Shown one piece after another: positions 39,745-52,609 of a DNA stretch of 64,000 nucleotides. Under the pieces are notes generated by a model, which saw only the letters and a program-made list of their open reading frames with translations, was not told the DNA's origin and did no database searches. The DNA is from Danio rerio (Eukaryota; Chordata; Actinopteri; Cypriniformes; Danionidae), in assembly GCF_049306965.1 (NCBI RefSeq), contig NC_133185.1, positions 31,826,001-31,890,000 on the forward strand. Direction: 5' to 3'. A program made the position numbers and the translations under genes. Positions within the stretch are counted from its first letter, which is position 1. Every line of letters begins with the position of its first letter.

Positions 39745-42700
39745 ATGGAGGGAGATGATGGCGACTTCCCCCCTGAGCCATCAGAACATTCCCTTTCCCA
39801 GCGAGGAAGTGTGGCTTCCTCAGTCACCAGAGGTCTGTACTTTTAAGGTTTCATTGGTTGCTTTTTAGACCATATTCACTTTAATATAGCTCAGATCAAA
39901 GTTGACCTGACATGATCTGTGTTTTCTCTTGTGTTTCTCCAGCTCAGGATTTGTTGGTGTACTTGGCTAATGACAGTGCAGTGCACTTGACTCTGGAGGG
40001 TCTCGGTTGCATGAATGCGCAGGAGCTCGGCCGCAATGTTCGGGAGGCCCTCAACATTCCCAACTCCGCTGCTGATGTGTTCGCTTTCTGGTTCTGCTCT
40101 CCTTTGCTTGGTAATGAACATTCTTTTTGTGCTCTGATCAGATGTTAGACTAAAATAGAGCTTATGACCAATTCATATGTAGGTTACGAAGGCAAGAAAG
40201 GCACAATGATGGCATTTAATGCCTCTATGGCTGATTTGCAACTTAAGTGTTGGGAGGGGACTTCAGGAAGTCCTCTAGGCGTTAATGCCACCCACTGACA
40301 TTTGTGAATTATTGAATGTCTCTATGAACAAAGACAGCTTTTTACTTACTGGAGACAGGAATACACAACATGAGTTTAAACGGCAGACGTCATGCGTTCA
40401 CAAACATTGTAAATGGTTAGAAGAAAAAAGCCAGCAAATGCTGAAGGCATGCAGACTATTGGATGATAACCATAACAATATTATGCTTATAATAATCATG
40501 ATCATTAAGGTAGTCCATACTATTATCAGTAAGAACAATAGAGGCTTTGCACTTATGTCAAGATTTGGTCAGTTACCCGTATGTATGGGTCATATTGCCG
40601 ATACCTGGATGTAATCAACAGAATGAGTTTCACAGTTAATGTACTACTAAACAAGTTGTTCTGGTTATGCTGTCTAAACCATGAACAAATAAAGTGTATG
40701 CTGCTAAATCAAATGCAGAAGGACTTGGAAAGCTGGAAAGGATGCAATATTTTGAAAAACTAAATGTAATAGGTATCAGATAATAGCCTATTTTTTTCAG
40801 ATCTTGACCTGAAATTAGACCGGAGAGGGCTGTTGTCAAGATTTTTACCCTTGAAAATCCTGTATATTTTGGCCAACCATGAGTACATTTTGTCCCTCAG
40901 ACAGTTTTTTTTCTCTTTTATGCTTTATTTGCATTCTAGATTAGTACTCTAAACAATTTTCTGGTCTGACCTATTAGTACAGCCAAAAACATGATAATAA
41001 TTGTTTATTTTCACCAGCATTTATCAGCAAAATATGTGAGTTTTGTTTGGTTTAGTGGCGGCATGGTTTAGATTAGGGGTCTCAAACTCGCGGCCCGCGG
41101 GCCATTTGCGGCCCTCAGTGCAATATTTTGTGGCCCGCGCCGACCGCTGTACACTGACAGAATCAGCTGAGCGGGGAGCGCTCTCTCTCCCCGCTCCGCT
41201 GATTCTATCCGTACACAGCGGTCACTGGCATTCCCCGCCCGCCGTGTTGTCGCGCGCGTTCTTATCGGCTGTGTTGACGCGCGCGTACTCAAGAGCGGTG
41301 TTATCGCGCGCCTACTGAAGGGCGGGACCAAGGGTGTGTCGCGTCGCGGGGCACTTTTGATCATTTTGGAAGGGCACTTTCTATGCAAGACTAAAAAGGG
41401 CATGTGCACTGCACAGGTTGAGCCCTATGTGTGCACGTGCCTGCCCTGCATCTTAGATATATCATAGGTAGATACAGACTGGTACAGACTGATGTGACTG
41501 GAGTGGGGTGGGGGTGTTTTATTTATACATATATACACCTTTTTTTAGGTGAGGGAATGGAAGTTTTGAGTGAGTTCCCCCACTTTTTACCCTGGGACTT
41601 CAATAAGTCAAAGTACAGGTCTAGACTTAATGATGATCATCTTCAAGCCATACTGAGGGTCTCCACTGCTTCCGCTCTAAAGCCAAATGTGGTTCAGATT
41701 TGTGAGAAGAAGCGCTGTCAAGTCTCTGGCAGCAAGAAGTAGGCAAAAGATGCCATGTTCAGAAGAACTGTTCATAATCTTCACTCAATGTTCTATTAAT
41801 GTTCAGGACACTTCATGTTCAGAAGAAATAATTAAAACTGTTAATAATGACATTTGAGGACTTTTTTTTGTGAAATCCCTTATGCGGCCCAGCCTCCCCC
41901 AGACTTTGCCTCCTGCGGCCCCCAGGTAAATTGAGTTTGAGACCCCTGGTTTAGATTCTGTGCCTTCAATATGGCCAATTGATGGTTTGTCATGATAACA
42001 GTGTCATTGAATTTAGTTTCTGAGCTATTTTCCCCCTGCTAACGAATTATAGAAACATTAACATCCAACCGCAATCACCCTGATGTTCAAGAGCTCGACC
42101 ATTTAAAGGTGAAAAATTTGCAGAATGAGTTCAATTAACAGAAATATGTTGTTTAATGTGGGTATTAATATAATTATCAGTATAGTTATCATTCTTGGTG
42201 AGAACAGATCTTAAAAGCAGCATCACACACTTCCAGACTTCATTCAGAAACATTCACTTTATGATTTCTTGGGCCGAACTTAAAGTTTCCCACCCTTAGC
42301 CTAATTTCCTTGTTTTCTGCTTAAACAGAGCTGCAGTTGAAGCCGAAACATCTGCCTTACAAGCTGTGTCGTCAGTGGCAGGACCTGCTGTACCGCTTTA
42401 CCGAGGCCCCTACAGAAGACATTTCTTTAGGTATACTTTTGTGTTTGTTTTTTTCATGCTTCCCCTCACCTGAACAGTTAGATGTCTAACTGTCTAACTC
42501 TCTATCTTTTTAAAGATGAGCCAAGTCTGCTATTCAAACGAAGTGTTTTTTATCCACGGGCAAAAGAACTTCAGGTATTGAGCACGTTTTGTGTCTTGTA
42601 TTGTATAGTTCACCAAAAAATGTAGATTCTTTCGTTATTTGCTAGCCATTGTGTCTTTTCAGACTAGTATTTGGCTTCATTTATTGTGTAAACTGAAGAT

Positions 42701-45700
42701 ATGAAAACAGGAATGTCTCCGTTTATATTTAAGCCTAATCCACACTTCAACTTTTCACATTGCAGTTGTTGCTCAGATTGCGCAATATGACCCCAGAGTG
42801 GGAAATTGTGCAAAAGCGGAGGCTCATTTGCATTGTATCAGATGTGTTTCATGTTGGTTTGTACACATGTTATGTAAGACTTTGCGCTTGATTGAACGCT
42901 TTGGGCTGGGCAGTGGAGACTCATGAGCTGCTTATTGCTCTGAGCCTTCATAACATGAAGGGATCCAAAGAGATTAAGTTGGATAGCATTCATATAGACA
43001 AGCCAGATCTTCGTTGATTCTCTGAATACATATCAGAACATACTGTACACATCAGGAAATAAGAAATTACACAAATAGGATTTTTTAGAATTTCTGCTAC
43101 AGTCATGAGCTGCTTGTTTTAGTTACTTTTTAATACATATTTGTTTTGTATTGTCAGATTGAAGATGAAGGAGTGTTGAGACTGCTTTATGATGAAGCAA
43201 AGATGAACATCTTGGAGGGTCGGTACCCATGTGACCCAGAACACTGGCTGACACTGGGTGCATTGTCCTGTGCCATAGAGTTAGGGACTGAACTAGACGA
43301 CCAGGCTCTCACAGCAGCAATCAGGTGATCCCATGTGATTAATATAGAGGTTAATGGTCCTGTGTTTCTAATTAAAAAAGGTTAATGTAAAGTTGTTCAG
43401 CAAATGAATGACGTTTGATGTCTTCTTTTTTGGGATATTAATTCCAAGATTGTTTGCACTTACAAACGTGTAGTCAGTGCTTCCCACAGGTTTAAAATAT
43501 ACTTGTGGTGGTAGCCGGATTGAAACACGCATAAATGGTTAATAACATGCAACAAACAAAACAACTATATTTTTATTATATGACACTTTTATACACATTT
43601 TCTCTTCAGTGGGTTAAAAATATTAAAACACTATTAAAATAAAAGAAATCCACTATTTCTCCTACTTTTATGCTATTTAGGAGCCATGTGCACCCACTGA
43701 CAGGTAAAGGCTGCATGCAATATATTAACATCATTAACTTAATAAAATATACAGCAAATGAGAAATAAATAACAAAAAATTAATAAAAATAGGCAATAAT
43801 GCTAAAAATTATAATAATTACTAGGAATAAAAAGTGTAGATTATTTAAATAAGTCAAATTAGTTGATTAACCATTTCTAATGGTGTTCAAATATTTTGCA
43901 GCCAGTATATTTTGTTCTCACACACAGAACCAGCAGTAGGAAATGTGTGAGAAGATTTTCTACTGGTTAATTGATCACGACTGCTTGGCTTTTTTGGGCG
44001 GAAAGAGTGTAAAAGGATGATAATAATAGTATTATTCACATGTCACCACCACATATACTAGGTTATACCGTTATTATACCTGGGCGACTCGCCCAAGTAA
44101 AGTCTATGTGTGGGAGACACTGGTACCTCGCACATCAGAGTAAAAGGAAAAAGAAATCAAGTACCAATAGATGGATGCTTCTCTCCAGTCTTACAGTCTA
44201 GGCAATTTGGTTTTCGTTTCATAACCCTTTTAAAATTGTATATATTCATATTTTTGCATTTACTGTTTGATGTTTATCTACTATTTATCAATTACTTGTT
44301 GCAAGTTTAATCTCGATCCTAAGATTAAATTATTTTCAACAATTGTGGTATAATTTTTTTATTAAAGGAAAAGTTCACCTAAAAAATTACTCACTATTTA
44401 CTCGCCCTCAAGTGCTTTCAATTTTTATTCTGTTGAACACTAATGAAGATATTTTGAAGAAATAAATACTATGGAATCCAATGGTTACAGGTTACCAGCT
44501 CTATGTAAAAAATATATGTTTGTGTTAAATGAAAGAAAGAAAATCAAGCAGGTTTGGAACAAGTACAGAATTTTTCCTTTAAAACTGATCTTGAAATGTT
44601 GTAATTAATTGCAGTTTGCCCATGTGATGTTATTCCAGAGAGAAGAAGCTGTCCTCATTCCTTCCAGCCCATGCGGCTCTAGGAGGAGGAGGTTTTCTGT
44701 CCACACTTCGGGGGAGAGGCGGGAGGAATGCAGAGATGGAGCAAAACCTTGTAAAGGAGTGTCGTTCAGTCTGCTCCTCTGCTGCTAGCGGCTCCAGCCA
44801 GGAGCCCATCGCTCTGCTGCGCCAGTACCTCAGGAGCTGCCACAACCTGCCTTACTATGGGTAAGATCCCTGTTATTTTGATGCGGATCATTATTGTAAT
44901 CATCTGTATGTCATTATGTTGTATTTATTTGTTATAGTATATTAACAATATGTTATTTATTAATGTTATATTATTTATGTTTTATTTATTGTGTTGTAAT
45001 TTGCTTATTTATTATTTGCTATATCGCATACATTTGTTAATGTAGTTAATAAATATTAAACCTCATTTTCTGTACTGAAACTACATGCTGAGTAACTGAT
45101 ATTGTGTTTTTGCAATGAATAAAAATCAGCTGGCCCTTTTAATATGGCTGTTAATGTCATCTAAAATGGTTTTCAACACTTTAGAAATGTTTAACACTGA
45201 ATAAAGCACAACATTGTGAATTTTATGAGAATGCTATGAGCGATTCAAAGACAACAAAAAATATTTGTATTATTTTTTAGCTGGGTCAGTGACAATTTTG
45301 GCAGGGCAAATGAAAATCTCATGTTTTAACTCTGGCAAATGTTTTTGCTTTGGCAGATGTGCTTTTTTCGCAGGTGAGATCGATAAGCCAGCTCAGGGCC
45401 TCCTTCACAGAGGTGGGCGTAAGGCTGTGAGCGTGGGCATCAGTCTGGAGGGAGTGTATGTCATGGATGTTAAAGAGAAGCATGTCCTTCTGGGGCTGAA
45501 GTTCACTGAGCTTTCCTGGGATCACAGCTATCCAGAGACAGAGGGAGACTCGCATATTCTCTGGCTGGAGTTTGATGGGGAGGAAGCTGGCACCCCTGTC
45601 AATAAGTTATTAAAGATTTACTCAAAGCAGGCGAGTACACACTTTATGACCAATGCATAGTTAACAACTGGTATTAAGATACATTTTGGCTGATCAGATC

Positions 45701-47022
45701 ACAAGATGGAGACACGTTCCCGTTTACATCTGGTGTTTTCTTTGTTGCTTTTTTTTACTACTTTACTGATGTTTTTAAGGGAGGGCCTAAGGTTGGTGTT
45801 TGTGTCTTTTTGTTATTTATTTGATGTAATATTTCAAAGTAAGCTTGCATTATTCATAACTTGAAGGTGACACTAAATGCCCATTTCAAAAGTTGATCTG
45901 ATTCTTTAGGGTCTTAAAAAGCCTCTATTATACATTAAAAAGGGTCCTATTTTGTTTTTATGGGTCTTTAACAACATACTGATATGCATGTAAGATCAAA
46001 AAACACTTTCATGGTCTTATAATATGAATTTATTTTTACCTAATTATCCCAGCAACTCCCATATGAATCGTTCAGCCATTTATTTGTTCCTAAACCCTTC
46101 GATGACCTGTTGCGATTGGTCGACAGCGTTCAGCGACGGTAAAGTGCGGTTTATCAAGCCCCCGGGTCGCCAACATTGGTATAGGATCTGATCGCGGTCC
46201 GAAACATGCTTCATAGTAAACTTACTAACACCACAGTAAACAGTACCCGGTTCTTAATAGTGTTATTCAGACACCTCACCCCCGAAAGCAGTGTAGTTAA
46301 ACACCAGCGTATTGCTCTATAGTAAAATAACTCGCATTCAGTATTAATCCACACAGCAGCAAAAGCTAAACTATTTCAAACCTTGACCGCTGCACGTGTG
46401 AAGGAACAGCTCACGTTGGCCAAAGCAACGGCAAACGGCAGTGGAAGGCGAGCTCACAAATGCATTTAAACCCAAAACAAAGCAGCATGCATCGCGTTTT
46501 CAACGTGGCATTAGATCACAAGGATCACATCTCCAGCCAGGGGGTTGTAGCGCTCACCAGCACTTCTCCTCAGCATGCAGCAGCCTGCCTTTGTTTGACT
46601 TAGTGCCTAATAAACTGGCCTTATTTTGCACGCACCCCTGGTGTATTATCTATCCATTACAAAATAGAGAAGGAAACTAAATTATGAGCTGTGTACTGAA
46701 GTTCCTGTCCAGCTCTGTCAAAGTCTCATACAGCAGTAGTCTTTTCTGATCCTTCCTTAAACAAATGAATCGCCCATTGTAAGCGTGTAGACTGCTGAAT
46801 CACTCCTTTCCCTCACACTTCCAATAATATCCAGGTAAGCACAGCGTTTTCATGACTTAAGGATCTGTCGTTGCTGCTGTGTTAGTGGGCGGAGCTGCAG
46901 GTTTAAATTTTACAGTTTTCGCATGCAACAATTGGGCGGGGCTTATTTTTCGTAGCCATGTCACGCCAAAACGGCTAAAGACTCGTTATGTAGACTAGTC
47001 CTTCTAACCACTATGAGTAGAC

Positions 47023-47056
<34 letters not shown>

Positions 47057-49506
47057 GATGAATCGATAGTTGTAAAAACTGTCCACTTTTAGATTTGAGC
47101 CTTAGCTAGATATTTCACTTATCTTAGTACACTACATGGAAGGTCATTTTCAAAAACCCATAATAGGGGCTCTTTAATAAAAAGTAACTTGTAACTTACT
47201 TTGGTTTAACATTTCAATGCTAGTCTAAAATAAACTCCATTTTTCTCCTGTCAGAGCAGTATTGCTTTGAATGACAATGGTCTGCTGCTCACCCCACCCC
47301 TCTCAGAGGGGGATCAGGAGTGGTTGGTCCATTCTTGAGGTAGCAAAAGCTGCTCACAACCTACTGCTGACTCTAGTCTGTATGACTGACATGATGAATA
47401 TGTGAAGCTGTCTTTCCACACTATAATAGCAAAATCTGTGATCACAACAAATTATCTCGGTCATGTATTATGGACATATATTATTTGTCTATGCTTGACA
47501 TTGCAGCCTGCCATTTATCAATGTCAAATGTATTCAAACGAACATCTAACATTATACATGAAAAGTGACACTGCAGGATTTTACAAATGCTCAGCTGCAC
47601 AGTTTATGTGCTAGTTAGTGTGAAACCACAACACCACACTGACAAAGACACACCTGCACATGAGAGGGTAATGAAGGCTAAACACGAGGCATCTGAAACT
47701 GGTGTTTGATAACAATAGCCAAACAAAACAAATATCTTGCAAAGATACTGACTAAAAGCAGAAAAACAATTAGCACCATAATTAACCACTTTACTTTGAG
47801 TTTACAAAAAGGGATGGGGAGGAAGACGGAGTTCATAGTTGCTTGGATTCAGGCACATGTAAAGAACTAGCTGGATACATGTAAACTCGCACGAAATTCA
47901 AGCAAGTTAATCATGGCACATAAATACACTTTGACTGTTTCATCCAATAAACCCTTGTGTGCTGTTGGGAATGTGTTCATCCACTCTGGGGTGATTTTCA
48001 AGTCTTAATTTGGCCACAACTTTCTCTGTATTTCAGCAAATTGAATGATTTTTGGTGAATTTATTTTTGTTTTTATGAAAATGCTTTGAAAAAAAAGCTC
48101 AACAATACACTGTAGGCAGATGTACTACCCTTTCATTATGTTTGTGGCTGTTTTTGCCTAATTGACTGCCATTATAAGTACTAAGACTTTTTTTTTTTTG
48201 ATTGCTAAGCCAGGACACCATATCATCATGCAGTTTTGATCATTACTGTTTTTCTCTTTTGGGAATAAGTCAAATCTAAATGCTTTCAAACCTAATACAT
48301 TAATTTTCATGTGCTTATTTTGTTCATATCTGTGTATGTAAAATGTAAATATTAATTTACTGTTCATTTTTATTCTCTAGGCTGAACTTATGAGTGGTCT
48401 TATCGAGTTTTGTGTGGAGTTACGCTCTGTTAGTGAGTCAGCAGCCACAGGTACAGACGGTGAGGTCACGCCTTCCCATGAACCTACGAGTCCAGAAACC
48501 AACAACAAAACCAGAGAGCGACGGCAGGGGAAACTGCGCAGACAGAACAGTGTGGTCTGTAGCCGAGTCCATTCCCTGAGCACCATCAACTATGTTGATG
48601 ACGGTATAACTCCTTAAAATCATTTTGTTATGACATCTTTTTTTTATTTTTTATGGAAGTCTGTTCCCGCCACTAAATAATAATAATAATTAAAAAACTA
48701 TAATAAAAGTCAGAATTTTAAGTTGTGACTTATTTTAACTTCTGACATTATAACTTGGAAATCTGACATTGTATGACGGAATTGCGACTTTATTACTCGG
48801 AACTCTGACTTTATAACTCGAAATTGCAAATTTATAACTCGGAATTGTGACTTTATAACTGGAATTGCAAATTTATAACTCGGAATTGTGACTTTATAAC
48901 TCGAATTGCAAATTTATAACTCGGAATTGCGACTATAACTCGGAACTCTGACTTTATAACTCGAAATTGCAAATTTATAACTCGGAATTGTGACTTTATA
49001 ACTCGAATTGCAAATTTATAACTCGGAATTGTGACTTTATAACTCGAATTGCAAATTTATAACTCGGAATTGTGACTATAACTCGTAACTCTGACTTTAT
49101 AACTTGGAATTGGGAATTTTTAACTCAGAATTGCGACTTTATAACTCAGAATTTTGACTTTAGAACTCGGATTTGCAAATGTATAACTCGGAATTGCGAC
49201 TCTATAACTTTGTAATTCTGACTTCATAACTCGGAATTTCGACTTTATAACTCGGAATTCTTTATAGTTTTTTTTTTTTACTTTTTATTTTTTATAATTC
49301 AGTGGCAGGAAGGGGCTTCCATAGTTTTTCCTATTTATCATACAGAAATAAAGACCTGGGACAAAGCTTATTTTAATTTTTCCATTGTTTCAGGCAAAGA
49401 AATCAAACGTTTGAAACCCAAAAGAGCAGCTTCTTTCTTTACAAGGCAAGCGCAGCCTCCCACTTACTCTGCTGTTCAGGTGACTGAAAGTTTAGAGCAA
49501 GGGTGA
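39745..49506 (+). CDS. frmd8: FERM domain-containing protein 8
   Basis: Coding exons: 39745-39832, 39943-40110, 42329-42430, 42516-42574, 43158-43324, 44639-44860, 45357-45630, 48381-48603, 49394-49506, giving 1416 bases and 471 residues. All junction phases agree. The intron after 45630 uses a GC donor (CAG-GCGAGT); the nearby GT would bring a stop. The protein begins [21 protein letters not shown] module spans about residues 30-375: an F1 lobe with [15 protein letters not shown], an F2 lobe with [10 protein letters not shown]-like helices and [15 protein letters not shown], and an F3/PH-like lobe with [19 protein letters not shown] basic C-terminal tail follows ([15 protein letters not shown]). 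FRMD8 binds the cytoplasmic part of iRhoms and stabilises the iRhom/ADAM17 sheddase complex at the cell surface; it has also been linked to Wnt co-receptor signalling. Length is close to the human protein (about 464). Confidence 0.93.
40111..42328 (+). other. frmd8 intron with a hAT element
   Basis: The intron is phase 1, GTAATG to TTAAACAG. The hAT copy at 41074-41948 is its main content. About 40150-41060 shows no recognisable element. Confidence 0.6.
41074..41948 (+). mobile_element. hAT transposon remnant with GTF2IRD2-like transposase tail
   Basis: The termini TAGGGGTCTCAAACT and AGTTTGAGACCCCTG are inverted and flanked by the perfect 8-bp repeat GTTTAGAT (41066-41073, 41949-41956). On the + strand at 41560-41742 a frame encodes [20 protein letters not shown], then [17 protein letters not shown] and [11 protein letters not shown], resembling the C-terminal dimerisation region of hAT transposases of the GTF2IRD2/Charlie8 group. 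The catalytic part is missing. The first 250 bases are extremely CpG-rich (CGCGCGCGTTCTTATCGG). Confidence 0.8.
43475..44122. mobile_element. MITE with CAGTG(C/T)TTCCCACA termini
   Basis: The left CAGTGCTTCCCACAG is close to the inverse of the right TGTGGGAGACACTG. It is about 650 bp, AT-rich, noncoding, in a frmd8 intron. Confidence 0.6.
45631..45636 (+). other. frmd8: GC splice donor of frmd8
   Basis: CAG-GCGAGT follows the codons for SKQ, and the next exon at 48381 continues in phase as [10 protein letters not shown]. Using the GT two codons on would read into TGA in the next exon, so the rare GC-AG class is required. Confidence 0.85.
45918..47173. mobile_element. TTAA-flanked element with AGAGCCCCTATTATG-type ends, copy 2
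   Basis: The left AAAGCCTCTATTATACATT and right AAACCCATAATAGGGGCTCT are inverted and flanked by TTAA at 45914-45917 and 47174-47177. It is 1256 bp in a frmd8 intron, with a T28-like run near 47026-47053. It shares its ends with 37701-38592. Confidence 0.75.
47178..48380. other. Rest of the frmd8 GC-AG intron, nothing recognised
   Basis: AT-rich sequence with no element, RNA gene or extra exon that I can support. Confidence 0.5.
48652..49324. repeat. Minisatellite array 1 (~21-bp TATAACTCGGAATTGTGACT units) inside an inverted-repeat element
   Basis: About 25 tandem units of ACTTTATAACTCGGAATT(G/C)(T/C)G lie at about 48700-49262 in the last frmd8 intron. They are enclosed by the inverse words TATGGAAGTCTGTTCCCGCC (48651) and GGCAGGAAGGGGCTTCCATA (49304), which look like the ends of a host element. 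Confidence 0.85.
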
Positions 49507-49723
49507 ACCCAGGCCTCAACACTGCCCTCTTCTGCCCGGTGACCAAAACTACATCTGTCCATTGAGATTCTTAGAGACGCAGTGCAAAACCATCTGAATG
49601 GACAGATCGGACCAAGATCACAGACCGAAGAGCTGAACCACTATTTATAGATGATTTGTGCATGATGTCGCAGGTTTAAGTTAAAGCTTTTTCTCTGTTG
49701 GCTGTTAAAAAATAAGAATGTGA

Positions 49724-49729
49724 AATAAA
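49724..49729 (+). terminator. frmd8 proximal poly(A) signal
   Basis: AATAAA in ATGTGAAATAAACTTTTC, about 220 bases after the frmd8 stop, with a T-rich stretch after it. Confidence 0.65.
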
Positions 49730-50619
49730 CTTTTCTTTTCCGTCAAACATTTTGGTGTAAGAGCAAGGCTAAGGGAAGCGATCTGAAAGCTCTGGGTCGG
49801 TCACTGTTCTGAATGTAGATTCTACTATGCAACCATCAAACCAAACTACATCCCAGTGGCTGTACATCAATAATTCCTCACTTTGATCCACTAATACTGC
49901 TAAAACCAGACCTGCTGCACCAAAGGAAACAATCAAAGCCTTTAGTATAGGTTGAAAAACTCCTATATGCAAAACCAGCGCTGCAGTTTGTGGTAAAGCA
50001 TTGCAATGACAGCATAAAGTGAGATTCTGAATGTGTGAAGTTCTTTTCTGTCCATGTTTGCATATGCAGACTTCAGACTTCTACTGAGCAGCAGGACAGA
50101 TGTGAGTTCTGTTAAATCATGGCGATAGGTTGAGATTGTTCACTAGCTTGTTGCTCAGGAGAATCAAGCCTTTCTGATGGAGTGCACTGTAATGCACTGC
50201 AGAAAACAATCCAGGTGATTTATTAGCATAATCTGCATTTGTAAAGCAGAGAGAATGTTAATACATGAAATTACGAGATGATTGGAGGCTTGATTAATCA
50301 ATGACAATGTACGTCTGCTTTTCAATTTCCTGATGCTTTTCAAATGTATGAAACTCTAAGCATACTGTATTTTCTTGTCTTTAAGAATTTGAATGTACTG
50401 AATCTCTGAATATTTTTTTTTAGAAAAGTAATGGTAACACAGGGCACAGCTTTAAAGAATAGTTCACCCAAAAACAAAAAAGATATTTTGAAGAATGCTG
50501 GTTGCTGACACGTATCGACCTCTATGGAATAAATGACTTAGTCAATGGATGCTTGCAACCAGCATTTATCACAATATCTTGTGTGTTAAACAGAAAAACA
50601 ACTTGAGTAAAATTAATTC

Positions 50620-51345
50620 TGATTTTATAACTTGGAATTGCGTCTGTATAACTCACTCATTGTGACTTTATAACTCAGAATTCTGAATTTATGACTCGGA
50701 ATTGTGACTTTATAACTCAGAATTGTGACTTTATAACTCTGAATTCTTGCTTTATAACTCAGAATTCTGAATTTATGACTCGGAATTGTGACTTTATAAC
50801 TCTGAATTCTTGCTTTATAACTCAGAATTCTGTCTTTATAACTTGGAATTCGGACTTTATAACTCGGAATTGCAGCTGTATCACACGGAATTCTGACTTT
50901 ATAACTCAGAATTTTTGTCTTTATAACTCAGAATTCTTACTTTATAACTAGGAATTCTGACTTGATAACTCTGAATTTTGACTTTATAACTCAGAAATCT
51001 AACTTTATAACTCAGAATTGCGGTTGTATAACTCGAAATTCTGTCTTTAAAACTCAGAATTCTGACTTTATAACTCGGAATTGCAACTGTAACTCAGAAA
51101 TCTGACTTTATAACTCGGGAATTCTGACCAACTCGGAATTGCGACTATAACTTGGAATTCTCTTTATAACTCGGAATTCTGACTTTATAACTTGAAATTG
51201 TGACTAATTCAGAATGCTGTTTTTATAACTTGGAATAGTGACTATATAAATCGGAATTCTGACTTTTATAACTCAGAATTCTGTTTTTATAACTTAGAAT
51301 TGCTACTTTACAACTCAGAATAAAGTCGCATTTCTGAGTTATAAA
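50620..51345. repeat. Minisatellite array 2, same ~21-bp unit
   Basis: More than 30 units of TTATAACTC(G/A)GAATT(C/G)TGACT with length and base variants. The unit matches array 1. The last unit is inverted (AAAGTCGCATTTCTGAGTTA at about 51322). Confidence 0.9.
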
Positions 51346-51349
51346 AACA

Positions 51350-52390
51350 GAATTTAGATTTAATGATGAACTATCTCTTAAACTTCTGATCAGTACAAAA
51401 CATCTTGTTTGATCTGGTAACGGAAGCGGCATGCTAATTATCGGGCGTCATCTGATCACCAGCCTCCAGTTACCTGCCCTGTATCATTATTACCAAGCAG
51501 TTCATGGTTCTGTTAGTCTGAATTGTGTGTAATTAATACATTGTTGAAATTACGCATTTTGTTTTGGTATTAATGTCAATGTGCTGCTTATTTACAGATG
51601 AACTAAATGTTCATGTATCTGTAAAAGCTTAATGTCAAGTCCTGTTGCCAGGTCTTTACTTACCACATCTCTGTATATTTATCCATGCATGACGCATCTG
51701 TTGTCTTAAATTGATTTTGTGGTGTGCATGTTTTTGTACATGTTTCTTTATCCATTTATACACTTGTAAGAAGAAAACTTTAACCTTTTGCATCACGTGC
51801 TGAACTGTGAAAGAAAAACGGACAGCTGAATGGTGTAAAATGAACAGTACACTCTGAATCGTCACCCTGCATTTCTGTATTCATCATTTATACTAGAATG
51901 CTTAATCCCAGATCATCTGTGCTATTGTAAAGTCATTTTTTCCACTCTAAATTGAATGCAATGTTTATATTGTAGTCTGAACATCTGTCATGCACTTATG
52001 CACATACTAACAGAGCTGTAGATAGTCACGTCTGTGTTTTGGAAATACAAAGTTGTCAGTACTAATTTAAAGTGCCTTTTTTAACATTTGATCTGTTTAT
52101 GTTGTTTTGCTGTCATCTGTCTTTTGAAATTGTATTTCCACTATCTTTTGTTGTTTGTGATGTTTTCTATACCAATTTCACTACCAAACTTTTGTGACTG
52201 TAAAATTAAAGGAATCCATTTATATGCAGCATTAAACTTTTTATTCCTGCTTTGTACTAACCGGCATAACTATCAGTGAATCATTTTCTGTATAATGTAT
52301 TTTGTAATGATGTTTTATTTAATCTTTACCTGCAACAAGGTCTTTGATGTGTTGAATCTTGAGAAAAATGATGAAAATAAATTTAATGAC
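51350..52390 (+). other. Possible distal frmd8 3' UTR
   Basis: T-rich, low-repeat sequence ends in AAAATAAATTTAATGAC with AATAAA at 52376-52381. This looks like a mature mRNA end with no other + strand gene to own it, so a long alternative frmd8 3' UTR is plausible. Confidence 0.35.
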
Positions 52391-52609
52391 TAAATATTGT
52401 CTATGTTGTCTTATACTAGCTTTTTTGGTAAAATTTGTTTTAATTATGCAATAATATTGTATTAATTGTCATAAATTGTTTATAAAAAACAATTGGTAAC
52501 ATTATCAAAGTGAAGCCAAAATTTCCCATCTATGGCTGCTGTCATCTTTTGATTTGAGCAATGAAGTATGCTTAATTTGGAGCCGAAGTCTGCGCAGAAT
52601 TGATCTTAA

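Noticed and set aside
41043-41409. Arg-rich proteins on both strands
   Set aside because: They are produced by the CpG-dense arm of a hAT remnant and have no independent gene features.
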